Positions 51,651 to 63,905 of a stretch of 64,000 nt of DNA are shown here, piece after piece. The notes beneath the pieces were generated by a model. The model did no database searches and was not told where the DNA came from. It saw only the letters and a list, made by a program, of their open reading frames with translations. The position numbers and the translations under genes are program-made. This DNA comes from Dillenia suffruticosa (Eukaryota > Streptophyta > Magnoliopsida > Dilleniales > Dilleniaceae): contig JAVTVX010000019.1 of NCBI GenBank assembly GCA_033439265.1, positions 3,231,501-3,295,500 on the forward strand, in the 5' to 3' direction. Each line of letters begins with the position of its first letter. Position 1 is the first letter of the stretch.

Positions 51651-51974
51651 GAGTGAGTAAATATCACTTAGTTCTCCGGAACATAACTTATGGACAAGGA
51701 CCTGTCTCCCTGGACGAACATGCAATGTCTAATTTACTTAACGCGCATAACTTATTCAACCGAACCAATCGGACACTTGTAACCACTACTATTGACTAAC
51801 CCAAGAAAAGAGGACTCATTAGGGACATGACTCCCTAATAACACTCCATTTATTAAAAAAGTAATCCAACCGACATAAAGTTCGAAACTGATGAGAACAA
51901 AGGAGCATTTCATCCAAGCACTTGAAAAAGAAATACAAAAGAGAAGTCACATGAGAAAAGTGGGAACCCCTATT

Positions 51975-53990
51975 AGCGGATAGAAGGGACACGGGGCTCT
52001 ACATGAGTATTAGCAGATTTAAACTCAACAGCAAGGTTCTCAAGGTCCGGGGGTATAGTAACCACCAATTCTACATACCGAATAATCTCCATACCACACT
52101 AAAGCCTCTCAGGCAACTCACGCCGGGTACACGCATCCTTCACAATGGCAGCCCTTAGTTCAGCTAATTCCTGCTCAACTAGTTGGAGGGATCGACCATG
52201 CATGTCAACCAACTTCCTTGCAACCTAAAGAGACGTCTCGTACACCTTGGCCTCCACCTCAAGCTCCCTACACCATTGGAGGGTTACATCCCATTCACCC
52301 TTTAACTTCTCCACTTTTCGGCACAGACACTCGTGGCCGCCATAGAGGACCTTGTCTCCTCGAGTTCCCTTTCCTTTTGCGAATGGGTGTTCTCCAACTA
52401 GAAGACATCATCTACCGTCTATTCCAAATGGCATCTCATATGACTCAGTGTCTGCTCCGTCCATCATTTTTTAAACTCGGACAAGACTATGGTATGAGCA
52501 ATTGAATACTAGTCAATGAGCTGAAAAAAGAAAAAGCTAATGAATGTAGAAAAAAGAAGATTACCATAATGGCTATCAAAAATAGGGCCTCGTCGCACGG
52601 CTCGAATGAAAGCCTATTCAGCTCCAAGTCCAAGTGATAGAAATCCAACCGATCAGTTATCTGCTTCCCTTCAATGATGTCTACATAGCAATGACGATGA
52701 TCCCTAACACGGATTGTCACCATCCCGTACTTTTTCGAGCCTCTGCGCACGTTAAAAGATCGAATGGGGATAGGACGGAGGATTACCTCCTCCTCAAGCA
52801 CCCTCTGCTTGCCCTTACCCAGAGGCAATAGTGGTACAGCAGTGGATGGTCCCGCGCCAGCCCCCTCTTGCCGAGGTACCTTCACCAATCTCATCGCCGG
52901 AGTACTCGCCTCCACTGGCCTTCACTGGCTCATCGGCAGTCAACCGAGTGAACTCATGAATAACTGGGGATCTCTCTTCAAGACTCTCATCAGACTCTCC
53001 CTCAGAGGACTCTTGTAGTTGTACTCACCTCCTCTTAGCTCTCAACGAGGCGAGTGGGGTCAAACCAGGTAAGTGGGCCCTTAATGTGCTGTCCGTCCCT
53101 TCTAAAGCCCCCACGGATCTCTCCCTCATCTATCAATCGGTTGTAACCTCTTTTAAATCCTTCTCTATGAGGAAACGCAAGCAATCTATAGGTTTCTTCT
53201 TCGCCTTCTCAAGTAACAGGGGTCTCTCGATTCCCCTCCTTTCATCCAATAACAAACCCACTAGCAACAGCATCTCATCGTCTAGGAAACGGATGATCCA
53301 TACGCTTCTCCGTGAAGTCTTATAGTATTCACCATAGGCCGAAAAAAGCCCAAATTACAACAATCTTTGCAAAATTTCAGCCCAATGAATGAGTCCACAT
53401 CAAGCAATGGAAGCCTAAACATTAGGCCTTCCTCCAAAAACTTGATGAAAAAGTACTTGTACATGCAGTTTTTGTCAATGGTCTCACCATAGAAAAACTT
53501 CCAATTTGACTCTGACCGAGTCTGCAAACAAAACCAACCTCTAGTAGAGCCCCTCTTCTACACTTCTTGCATGAGAACACAAATGTCAAGATTTTAAAAT
53601 TGAAGCGTAACCGACAAAAGCTCATTAGAGAAATAAGTACTACCACCAAACACCATGCATTGGGTATCAGCAAAGTGGGGAATATGTTCCAACGTAACGG
53701 ACCCTAGTAATAGGGCCGGTGTATGACACCTTCAAACCGAATTTCATCGATTGTTTGTACAGTAGAACTTGATTCCCCAAGACCATGTTGGCTCTATCAG
53801 CATCAGTCATCGACACGATCTCAAAGTTGTCACCTAACAGCATAATACATCTGATATCACGCAGTTCCTTCAATAACATGGTGCTCCTGATATCTCCGAT
53901 TCCCGGAGAAGAACCAAATAATAAAACCTTAACCATTTCTCTTAGAAGATCTCTGCATAAAGCTGAATCACTGAAAAGCTTACCCTCCAA
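51975..53990 (-). pseudogene. Antisense 'putative gypsy-type transposon' ORF (Transposase_28-like)
   Basis: Read on minus from 53990 down, frames switch but stay homologous to one protein type. First comes 'MVLGNQVLLYKQSMKFGL' (position of the 'YeyaleaGlRfPL' motif), then 'IPNAWCLVVVLISLMSF' (the 'PNAWR..gFi' motif). Next are 'SNWKFFYGETIDKNCMYKYFF' (the NWK..FFFV motif) and a basic, Pro-rich middle ('GKGKQRVLEEEV'). A coiled-coil-like C terminus near 52000-52320 follows ('VEQELAELRAAIVKDA', 'VEKLKGEWDVTLQWCREL'). These features fit the plant Transposase_28 family found in Ty3/gypsy elements. Several stops and frameshifts make it non-functional. Its orientation is opposite to gag in the same element. 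Confidence 0.7.
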
Positions 53991-53999
53991 AAGGATAAA

Positions 54000-54550
54000 G
54001 TGGGTAATGGGGAGCCAATTGACAAACGAGTAGAATAAAAAGCATGTCAGAAACGGTTCACGGTAACCAAAGCGGCACGTGCCGCATTAAATTCCTTGAT
54101 TCGAAAAATTTGAAAGGACTCCATTAAACCCTACTCCAGATGTCCCTTCTCCAAAGCAACGACAGGAATAGGGGCAAGTGATGATGCGTAATTAATATCT
54201 ACCCGACCAACTGACCATCCAATATATGGACTCGTAAGCATCATAAGGCTTAAGACCCTCTAAATCCTTAGCTCAAAGTACACACCAACCAAAACATATC
54301 GTCAATACATAATTTATCTTCCTGATGGGTAGGCACAACCCATATTCTCTCAGCATCGCCGATCAAGCCTTGATCGATAGACAACTACATGGCCACAGCA
54401 TCTCTTTGGTGCTCAGTAGCCATCATTCAATTTATAAAAATAAATATACACTTCTCTTACAAATACGAGTGGAATCTTCTATAAATGGAAAAAACACCTT
54501 CAATTGAAGAAAATTATCCCTGTGGTATTTCGGACTTTCTAAATTGATAA
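54000..54550. other. Element interior, nothing recognised
   Basis: Probably untranslated interior of the gypsy element between the antisense ORF and the LTR-like repeats. Frames are short. Confidence 0.35.
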
Positions 54551-54554
54551 GATA

Positions 54555-54945
54555 TCGCAATCTTTGAGAATCCAATGACTTGATTTCTTGAAATCTCGGT
54601 ACAATTTCACAAGAAAGCTAAGATTTCAATGCCCCACATGCTTACAACACTCACACTAGGTAACTATATATACGACATTGAGTCAATCGACCAAGTATAC
54701 ATCTTCGCTTGCATATTCACTTGTCTACCACTTAGCTTTTAAAGCGTGTCGAAACTCCTTTCTATCTATTTCCTTCCTTTCGAAAACTTGTCTCTAACTT
54801 GAACGTCAAAATCTCCCCCGCCGAAACACCCTTCAATGGTCTTTTTATAAGTCTTATCATTCGAGATCACTAAATGGCTATACCATCTCATTCGAGTTAA
54901 TAGAGCCATTATCTGTAGAGTCGGACCTACCTCCAACAATAATAA
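54555..54945. mobile_element. LTR-like repeat, first copy
   Basis: Diverged direct repeat of 55600-55980. Shared phrases: 'ttgagaatc', 'gattctttgaaatctcg'-type, 'caagtatac', 'tttccttcctttcgaaaac..tctctaa', 'cgaaacaccctcca/tcaatgg', 'cattcgagtta' and a 'ctccaaca' end. Probably LTR-derived, although its relation to the gag segment is not proven. Confidence 0.6.
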
Positions 54946-55016
54946 AATATCTCATTCTTACATTAAACTATCTTTACCCTATAAATACGAAGTCTCTTTT
55001 CATTGTATAGTATCTC

Positions 55017-55216
55017 TTTTTTTTTTGTTCGGCCTTTTGGAGTCACCACCCAATATCTGAGATATCATTCCTACTAATTTATACCAATCCAGATTCAAGC
55101 TCCAATTGGGGGGAGCATCTCCCAGTATTGGTTCTTTTTGTTCCCATGATGAATCGAATCCGAGTATGATTAAATGGGTCTCCACACCATCTCCCACTGA
55201 GCCAACCAATGTTAGT
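55017..55216 (-). mobile_element. Best SINE copy, perfect 15-bp TSD
   Basis: Flanked by identical 15-bp repeats 'attgtatagtatctc' at 55002-55016 and 55217-55231. On minus it opens 'ttggttggctcagtgggag' (box A, tRNA-like), has box B 'ggattcgattc' about 45 bp on, then the family body and an A-run. It lies between the two LTR-like repeats, so it inserted after that element. Confidence 0.93.
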
Positions 55217-55599
55217 ATTGTATAGTATCTCATTATTAATTAATTTAATTGATTTTCAGAGTTTTGTATTTTTCTCTACATTTCTAAATTGAAACTTCTT
55301 ATTTTTTAGGGTATAGTGTGATGATACGGGACCCAAATTATGTGGGGCTCAAAGGCAACTAGGTCCATGAGCGACAACAAACATTCTCGGTGTTTATCAA
55401 TCACCTCTTTCTCGATAAGCCAACTATTGATACCTCAACTGGTCGGCCCCCAGGTCTCCTCTCGGTACTCGATGTCAACTATGCAATTTGCTAAGAAAAT
55501 ATCCGCTTTTCTAAAAAGATAAGAAAAATCATACGTAAATGGAAAATAGAACTACAACTGTAAGGAGAAGAATTTCCGTGATAATGTGGATTTTTTAAA

Positions 55600-55980
55600 C
55601 AGGAAAAGTTTCATAACTTTTGAGAATCTTATGATTGGATTCTTTGAAATCTCGAGACACTCTCATAAGAAAATTAGGGTTTTACTACCTCTCACATCAC
55701 AGGGCTCTCACAAGCAAAAAATATATATATTTCAATGCGCATACCGTCCAGATAAGTCCTCTTGACCCACATAAAGCACACAAGTATACAGAGTCTCCTC
55801 ACTCTCTTTGGCTATCAGTTTGTTTCCTTTCTTTCGAAAACCGTTCTCTAATTTAAATATCGAAACACCCTCCATCGGTTTTTTTGCAAGTTTTATCGAT
55901 TGAGATAACTAGTCAACCAAACAATTCCATTCGAGTTAGCAAATCAATTATCTGTGGAAGCAAATCCATCTCCAACATAG
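55600..55980. mobile_element. LTR-like repeat, second copy
   Basis: Partner of 54555-54945 in the same orientation, ending 'atctccaaca'. The two copies differ by many substitutions and small indels, so the duplication is old. Confidence 0.6.
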
Positions 55981-57745
55981 TTGAATGCACATAATAGCCG
56001 CATCATTTATAATAAAGTCAAAATATTATAGCTTAAATAAAATAGTCCCTACCCTCATCATTTTTTTTTTTTTTTTTTGCACAATAGATTAAATTGCGAA
56101 GAGTCTACTAGAGGGTCCATGACAAATTTTGAAAAAGAAACCTCTCAAGTTGAAATAATGTCTTCTTTATTCCTTTTCTTTAAAGCTACTCCACCGTAAC
56201 GGCAAGATATAGAATTGTGAACTTCTTGGGATTAATTACTGATTCCATTCTGAGAAATCTGAGTGTGACCGCTTGTTAGTTGGCATGAATTGAATGCTCC
56301 TTGGCAACAAAGTTCAAAGTTCCACTCTGTGCCCTGTCTTTCTTGCACATGGAAGGGCAATTTGAGATTAACAAAACCCCTAGTGAGCAATATTTTTCAC
56401 TCTGCTTTCTTTATTGTCAAAACAAGCTACTATTCTAATTAAGAGAGTTAAAGATTTCTCTTTTAAATGAAAGAATGTGAAGTAATGGTCAGAGCTCCAA
56501 ATAGCATTGTCCTCAGTTTATAGACAGAATATTTGCTTCACGGCTAAACCGATGTGTTTTATAAATCTATTAAATATGTATAAGTATTTAAATGAAAAGA
56601 TGAATTTAGATAAAAATGAATGACGTAAAAAAATCTACACAAATTAATCATATCCATGCTTGTCTGTCAAATGATCGATTGTAAATATTAAGATTAACAT
56701 TCAGATTATTATTGTTTATTAAGTACGTGTAATAACTTACAAACTAAGTAGAGCGGATACTTTGAGTTTTGAGTGGACATTGTATTTAAATTCAAGACTT
56801 ATCGTAATTATTGAGGTTGATCTTTTTAGCTAGATATAAGACGAAAGACGGCAATTAGAAAACAAAGGATTAAAAGGAAAAAAAAAAAAAAATCCAAGGC
56901 GCCCTGCCAAGACGCAGCTAGATTTAACTAGGTTTAAATCTTAAATTTTATGGCAAAAATGCACATCTCTCATCCCATACTAATAGAGATCTAAATGCTT
57001 CTAAATAGAGTTTAGTGACCCATAGAATCACCTCCCCAACTTACTGTTTAGACCCCTGTTAGACACAAATTGTTGTGCTGAAATTTGGTAAGGCAATTAT
57101 TCATGTACGTTCATGCGGTGCAATATATGGATTTCTTTTCTTTTCTTTGTTTTTTTTTTTTTAGTTTATCAATATTCAAATTTCATCGATTAATTTAATC
57201 AAAGTATCGTAGAATTTGTTATAGGATTAGCTCTCTTAAATTATATTTCTTTATTTTCATGATTCAAACCTAAAATCTATGATTAAGAAATATAAAACTT
57301 AACTAATATACGTATAGGAGTTTGGTATTTCTCGCATTTCCTTTGGACAAGAAAGGGAATAAGAGGCTCAATCCCGTACTCTAAACCACAAAGGGAATGC
57401 CTCAAAACAGCCTGGCAATCTTACATTTTCTTGTGTGAGTGACGATTCAAAAGTTTCGATATTTATTGAGCCTTGGGGTTCATGAGTCATAAGTGTATAA
57501 GTGGTTGTAACTATAATATTTGTGGACTCATATTTAAAGAGGTCTAGTCCAATTATTTTCATATACAGTTCCGAGCTCGAGTTTTATTAAATTGGCAGAG
57601 TAAGAACCTGATGATGCAGATGCAGGCGACCTGTGAGTCATGTCTCACATGTTCAAACAGAAAACACTAATCTACCACTACATAAAGCCACGCCCTCACA
57701 CTCCAAGCCCATATAAGCATGGAGGACAACAACTCTAACAACGAA

Positions 57746-57777
<32 letters not shown>

Positions 57778-59064
57778 TAGAAGGCAATTATTAGGAGGCA
57801 AGTCTACATTGAGGGGTCAAGATGAAATCTTTAAAGGATTTAAAAGTAAACGATTTTTGTCCTTCACTCGTATGGACTCTATGGCATAATATAATTTATT
57901 TAAGATTACTTGCATGAATACAAAGTTAACCATTACTTATCTTATCTTATGTAAATTTAATAACAAAATATTAAATCAATTTAATCAAAATTTTGAATTT
58001 AAATTTTGATAATAAAAATATATCAAAAAAAACTGACCCTTTAATTGGATTCAAAACTAGTCAAACTAAATTAATCGAATTTTTGAATATCAATAATAAA
58101 AAAAATGAATACTTGAAGATACAATTATACATAGAAAAATTGAAGAAAATCTCAGACTTACTTTTATGCGAGAGAATCAACATAAAAATAAAATTAAATC
58201 ATAGAATATGGCAAGGAATGTTCAAACTTAAATTCTTTTTACTTCGAAACAAATTACATTATACAAAAAAAAAAGTCACTCTTCCACATAAATTTTGATA
58301 CCAAATTCATTTAACACCATTTTTTTTTTTTTTTTTTGTTATTCAGATTATTGCAATTAAATTTAAAGGAAAATATATATTACTTTTTATTGACCACAAA
58401 CTTTTCCGATGAACAAAAAACATGATACAGCAACGCATGCTGGACTTACTTTTCGACAGTTTCAATTTTGGGTCCAACTATTTATGAAACCGATCGAACT
58501 TGACCTCTGAGAATTTATGATAAAAAAGATCAAAGATAAAAGATTTAACGACGTGGGAATCTCACTCACACGAATTTGCGGTCTACACAAAATACACCAC
58601 AGTAAACGTAATTAGTGCTCCTCCGTATCAACACCGTTTAATTTGCTGGAGGAGAAAGACGTACGGTCATGATCCGTCAGCGACGGTCCACGTGGCACTA
58701 CTTCATTGTTCAGATTGGGACCCTTCACAGCTCACTAACAACAATAAAAAAAAGAAAAATTTATTATTAAAAAATAAATAAATACCGTTTGAGCTTTTAT
58801 TGTTTCTTTTAATTTCCCAACCGCCACAATTTTTGCCCTAAATTTTAAGGCGTTCACTTTTCCAAAAGCTTTTATTGGGGATTATTCATGTGAAAATTGA
58901 CCTAGAAATGGTCCATTCTATCAAGCAACATAATTGTTAATACTTTATCATTTTTAATTATTCACCAAAATTTAGAAATGTGTAACCATTTTATTTTATT
59001 TTATTTTTTTTACCTTCATCAAGCCACGTGGGCAAGCTTCCGCTGACAAGACATGCCACGTAGA
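55981..59064. other. No gene recognised; 3' flank of TDC
   Basis: T-run of about 20 (56067-56086), A-run (~56879), an (AAT)n tract (57746-57774), and a faint SINE-like block at 57155-57330. Two G-box palindromes 'ccacgtgg' occur at about 58688 and 59024. The 101-codon plus ORF at 57993-58298 is AT-biased with no domain. Confidence 0.45.
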
Positions 59065-60588
59065 TCATCTCTCACAGCAAAACACGTTCTCTTCTTTAAG
59101 CAACAGATCAGTCCCTTCCCTTATTAATTTCCAAGCGGCGATGACGTGGCGCTCCTCAGTTAGCGTGGCCCCCACCGCAAACCTCAACATGTATACCCCA
59201 CCGACAATCGTGTGTGTCATATAAACCCGACCGGTTGAATTAAGCCACTCCAACAATTTCCGGTTCAACCGCTCGACCTTTTGTAGGTCAGACCAACCCG
59301 GGTTCAACCGGAAACAAACCAAGGAGAACCGCCTTGGGACCACGATCTCGAACCGTGGGTCCAACTTGATGAACCCCTCGAACATCTTCGCCATCCGGAC
59401 ATCCGACCTAATGTGGCTTTGTAGGTTAGCCACACCGTAGCTTCGAAAGATCAACCAAAGACGAAGCGCCTTGAACCTCCTGCCGGTACCCACTTGCCAG
59501 TCTTTATAATCAACTACAGACTGCGACTCACTGGCCTTGTTTTTCAAGTACTCTGGATTTGTGCTCAGGGCCTTGACAAGCAAACCCGGGTTCTTGACCC
59601 ACAAGCAACAACAATCCAAGTAGCTAAGCAACCACTTGTGTGGGCTCAAACTGAGTGAGTCAATTTGCTCAACCCCGTTCAAGTAGTCACGGAACTCTGG
59701 ACATATGCATGCGCTTCCACCGTACGCCGCATCCACGTGGACCCACATGCCGTAATCTTTTGCCACGTTAGCAATTGCCTCCACAGGATCAACGGCCGTG
59801 GTGGATGTGGTTCCCACAGTTGCACAAACATAAAGTGGGACCAACCCGTCTGCCACGTCAGCCTCAATTGTTTTTTTCAACAACTCCGGGCTCAAAGCAA
59901 AGAAGTTATCAATTTTTGTAGGGACCGATCTTATGTTACTTGGTACAATCCCGGCCAACTTACACGCCTTTGTGTACGTAGAATGTGTCTGATCAGAGCC
60001 GTACACGACGAGTTTGCCAATATTATCGACGCCGATGCGCTCGAGTGCACGATCACGAGCTGCAATGAGGGTGCAGAGGATTGCCTCACTTGTAGTACCT
60101 TGTATGACACCACCACCAGTACCAGAAAACATAAAGGACTTGGGAAGCTTTAACACTTGAGCAAACCAATCCATGACCACCATTTCAAGTTCCGTTACGG
60201 CAGGTGACGCCAGCCAGTTAAATCCAACGGTGTTAAATGCCGTACACAGCATTTCACCTAAAAACGACGCCGTACTGACCGTTGCCGGAAAAAAGGCATA
60301 AAAGTTCGGGCTTAACCAATGGGTCATACCCGGAAGAATTTCGGACTTGATATCGTTCATGATGGTTTCCATTGACTCGGGTAGGTATGGGGCGGTTTCG
60401 GGTGAACGGGTCCGGAGAAACCCCGGTTCGACTTGGGATAGGACCGGGTAGGACTCGATGTTTTTGTAGTAATCGGCTATGAAGTCCACCATTTGGTGGG
60501 CCTGTTTTCGAAAATCTTCCGGGTCTAGCGGCTTGAACTCGGGTGCGGATACTGGGTTTTCGGGGAAGTTTGAACCAAGACGACCCAT
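59065..60588 (-). CDS. TDC: Aromatic L-amino-acid decarboxylase, tryptophan decarboxylase type
   Basis: Cytosolic PLP enzyme (group II decarboxylase). A TDC makes tryptamine, the entry step to indole alkaloids and melatonin/serotonin in plants. The gene is intronless, as plant TDC/TYDC genes usually are, and encodes 507 residues of normal family length. The N-terminal '[21 protein letters not shown]' is typical. PLP contacts: His202 in 'SDQTHSTY', Asp286 in '[17 protein letters not shown]', and Lys318 in 'SPHKW' (Schiff base). Tyr347 in '[10 protein letters not shown]' is the catalytic-loop tyrosine; aldehyde synthases have Phe there, so this should be a true decarboxylase. Gly369 in 'WQVGTGRR' is the residue type reported for tryptophan rather than tyrosine enzymes (Ser). 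Gly290 ('AYGGS') is usually Ala. Overall wording is close to Camptotheca-type TDC. Substrate is inferred, not proven. Confidence 0.93.
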   Translation of the reverse strand: MGRLGSNFPENPVSAPEFKPLDPEDFRKQAHQMVDFIADYYKNIESYPVLSQVEPGFLRTRSPETAPYLPESMETIMNDIKSEILPGMTHWLSPNFYAFFPATVSTASFLGEMLCTAFNTVGFNWLASPAVTELEMVVMDWFAQVLKLPKSFMFSGTGGGVIQGTTSEAILCTLIAARDRALERIGVDNIGKLVVYGSDQTHSTYTKACKLAGIVPSNIRSVPTKIDNFFALSPELLKKTIEADVADGLVPLYVCATVGTTSTTAVDPVEAIANVAKDYGMWVHVDAAYGGSACICPEFRDYLNGVEQIDSLSLSPHKWLLSYLDCCCLWVKNPGLLVKALSTNPEYLKNKASESQSVVDYKDWQVGTGRRFKALRLWLIFRSYGVANLQSHIRSDVRMAKMFEGFIKLDPRFEIVVPRRFSLVCFRLNPGWSDLQKVERLNRKLLEWLNSTGRVYMTHTIVGGVYMLRFAVGATLTEERHVIAAWKLIREGTDLLLKEENVFCCER

Positions 60589-60823
60589 TATTTTTCTTAT
60601 TGCACGTATGGAAAAAGGAGGACCTAGTGGTGGAGGATGGTGTTTTTATTTCTGCTACGTTTGGAATTATGAGGAGAGACCGGCAGTGGTGGTGCTGGTG
60701 CTGGAGGAGGAGGAAAGGGAGATTTGGTTGATGATTTGGGGAGTTGGGGGGAAGTTGGAGGGGTTTAAATGAGGTGCGAAGGTGTAAGTGCGACAAAAAG
60801 TTGGGAGTGTTTAGTTGTATTAA

Positions 60824-60830
<7 letters not shown>

Positions 60831-60882
<52 letters not shown>
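60831..60882. repeat. (GA)n microsatellite in TDC leader
   Basis: About 26 GA units; CT on the coding strand, about 245-295 nt upstream of the ATG and just downstream of the expected transcription start. Confidence 0.95.
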
Positions 60883-60886
<4 letters not shown>

Positions 60887-60927
60887 AGGGAATTGGCGGG
60901 TTGGCATCGTTGGAGACTAGGGTGATG

Positions 60928-60935
60928 TATTTATA
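60928..60935 (-). promoter_or_regulatory. TATA box of TDC
   Basis: 'tataaata' on the minus strand about 340 bp upstream of the ATG. It predicts a start near 60900, giving a leader of about 310 nt that begins with the CT tract. Confidence 0.6.
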
Positions 60936-60939
60936 GTGT

Positions 60940-63515
60940 TTCTTAATCTTTTTTTTATTTAAAACATATATATATTTCTCAATTTCTCTAAATTTGAAAA
61001 TTTCTCTAAATGTCTTCTCGTACTATATGATAGTGAATAATGCAATTAACTGGTATCTATCGTATGGATATTGTTTTGAACGTGTGAGATATTGGTGGTT
61101 GAATTTCTTTTTCATTGGAAGGATCTTTTTGAATGAAAGAATTTTAATCGCACATACCTATAAAATCATAAAAATATAATATTTCACAAATCAAACACAT
61201 CATATAAATATATAAAATACTCATTAATTATACATGGGTTTAAAATCTATCTATTGGAATTTTAAGAATAAAATCTATTTAAAAAGAGGGCCATACATTA
61301 TTATTATTAAATTTATTATTTCATTTTCATTCTCTTTATATTTTAAAATATTTAAAAAGAAAAGTTTCTTTATTTCACATAACTTAAACTATTCATGACA
61401 TTATATATATAATCAATGCCTAGTTGCTCACGGTAATTGAATACTGACATTTCTTAATTAAGATTTTAGTTTCAAATTTTGTATATAATAAAAACAGACG
61501 TTAGAAAAGTTTTAACATCTAAAAGTCTAACTTGACTCAAATCAAATTTATTCAAATTTAACATAATTATCAGATACCGATAATTTATACCTTATAAATA
61601 TATATATATGTTAAGAGACTATAACAATAAATTAATAAATTTAGCCAACCATCTATTAACTCAAAAAAATTGGAAAAAGTTGTATTATTGAGAAACTAGA
61701 TTTATTAGGAGGAAGTAATGTTGGAATTGCAAAGCTTTTAGCATCTTTTATATAATCATTCTCATTTCTTCCATTTTGAGAGTCAAATGTGAGGGGAGCA
61801 TGGTAGTTGTCAACTGGTCAGCGAATTCTATGCTCTTATGTTTTCGTCCGTGGAGTTGACGCTTAATAGCTAGGGATGAAGAACGAAACCAAGTTGTGTT
61901 CATCATCACGTGGAAAATTGAATAGATTTTTGTTATAATGATATTAGTGTTAAAAAGAAAATGTCAATATAATTTTTTTTAATAATTTCAGTATGTGCTT
62001 TTTTAATAATTTTTTATCTTTTAAATGTTTATCATTTTTATTACTTAATAAAAAGTTATTAATATAATTTTGTGGGTGGTATTTTCCCGTAGCGATGGTA
62101 GTGAAAGGAGACTATTTGGCAAAGCAATTTTACACGACCAACAAACGTTGGCATAACTGGTTAGAGGAGTTGCGACCTCTTAATAATGTCCGAATTCAAC
62201 TCGATATGAGTGTGGAAAGACCTTTGTTGGGAGACCCACCCCCACCTAAAGTGGCAAAAAAAAAACCAATTTTACTCGGAGAAATCACTTTCTCATTTCC
62301 ATGCTTTCCATGTTCTAAGCATGGTCGTCTATTTGCATCAGATGCGTTCAATTTCTTTTTCATCTCCCTCGTGATTGAAATGGCAATTTTGTTCGCTACT
62401 CTTTTGCTATCGGTGAAATATTTTATTTGTTACAAAAGTGTAATAAAATAACTTTTGCCTTTTGCCATGTGTTTCATGACATGATGTTACGTATAATTCT
62501 AAGATGTTGTTACTGCGACTAACATCAGTTTTATGCCATGAAATCAGACAGCTTAATTGCGCACACTCCCTTCAAAAAATATTAAATCAAAGACAAGTTT
62601 ACTTTCATCAGATGTAAACCTATGCAACGGGCTGGTCCTGCCTGGATCGGCCGGATTTTAGTCGGACAAAACCAACATGTGTCATGATCTCAAACTAAAT
62701 CAAAACTATTAAAAAAAATTGAATATGAATCAAATATCGATGTAAAAGATAGGAAACAATATAAAATATAAAACACTACAAAAAAAAAAATAAATTTACT
62801 AGCAGTGAAAAACCGTCAATAAAAATCCTACAAACCACTTGTAAAGGTTGTGTGGTTTTCCGGCGATTAAAATTTCCGCCAGTTATGCTCGTGATGATAA
62901 AAGGCTATACCAACTACCAGATGACCGTTGGCATGGGTCTAGACATTTGCCTGCAACCACATGACCGTTGGCATAGTTCTGTCTATGCTTTTGCACAGCT
63001 ACTTCCTCTCTCTTCTCTCTCTCAAACACTACAAAATTAAAGTATTATACCGACGGTAACTTTTAGGGTCGGAGACTTTTAGTTACGGTTTTTATACTTT
63101 ATAGAGACGACTTCTAATGAAATCGTCAAAAAATATAAGTCTTTCCCAATAGACTAAAATGTCCGTGAAGAAAAGTTCAACAACCGTCTGTAAAGGTACC
63201 ACACAATTGTCTGTAAAACAATATTCAATTGTGATGGTTAAAAATTATAGTCAGTAAATGTAATAGTCTTTTTGGCACGGTTTAAAAACAGTTTCAATAT
63301 AAATCTTTTTTATTGTCTACTTCTCTATAAGTTTTAAATGTATGGCAACATACAAATTCTACCGTCTTTTAAAACTATATTTAATTCTCACCGTTAGAAC
63401 AAACCGTTTGTATAAATTCTATTTATACTGACATATATATTGTAACGTCACTAAAACATAAAATTGTTATCATATTTGTATCATATACTTTTATATTTGA
63501 AAATAGTCTGAGTGG
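60940..63515. other. No confirmed gene; CACTA-like ends at ~62773 and ~63028
   Basis: AT-rich 5' flank of TDC, then a 118-codon plus ORF (62095-62451) with no domain I recognise. 'cactacaaaaaaa' at ~62773 and 'cactacaaaattaaagta' at ~63028 resemble CACTA element termini. Each is followed by 'accgtc'/'cgacgg' words. No transposase was found. Confidence 0.45.
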
Positions 63516-63519
63516 TATG

Positions 63520-63905
63520 TTATAGTAAATTTATGATAGTAGTAGTTTTAACTAGATAAATAGGTAGTAAGTAGATGGTAAGTAAATAGTAAGTTGTAGT
63601 AAATTTATGATAGTAGTAATTTTAACTAGATAAGTAGGTAGTAAGTAGATGGTAAGTAAGTAGTAAGTTGTAGTAAATTTATGATGGTAGTAAGTAGATG
63701 GTAAGTAAGTAGTAAGTTGTAGTAAATTTATGATAGTAGTAATTTTAAGTAGGTAGTAAGTAGTAAGTTGTAGTAAATTTATTATAATAGTAGTTTTAAC
63801 TAGATAAGTGGGTAGTAAGTAGGCGGTAAATAGGTGGTAAGTAGGTGGTAAGTAGATAATAAGTAAGTAAGTAAATTTATATAGTGATAAGTTTGTGATA
63901 AATTT
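63520..63905. repeat. Minisatellite, ~74-bp units with nested 8-bp repeats
   Basis: About five units starting 'gtagtaaatttatgatagtagta' followed by runs of 'gtaagtag'/'gtagatg' subrepeats. Units differ in length through loss of the 'attttaactagataag' segment (for example the unit starting near 63672). Confidence 0.93.

Noticed and set aside
57993-58298. 101-codon plus ORF
   Set aside because: Lys/Ile/Asn-rich translation of AT-rich DNA without motifs.
59665-60153. 162-codon plus-strand ORF
   Set aside because: Lies antisense within the TDC coding region; it has no domain and follows from TDC codon use.
62095-62451. 118-codon plus ORF
   Set aside because: Has an open frame and mixed composition but no recognisable domain, no intron context and no homologue I can name; left as unsupported.
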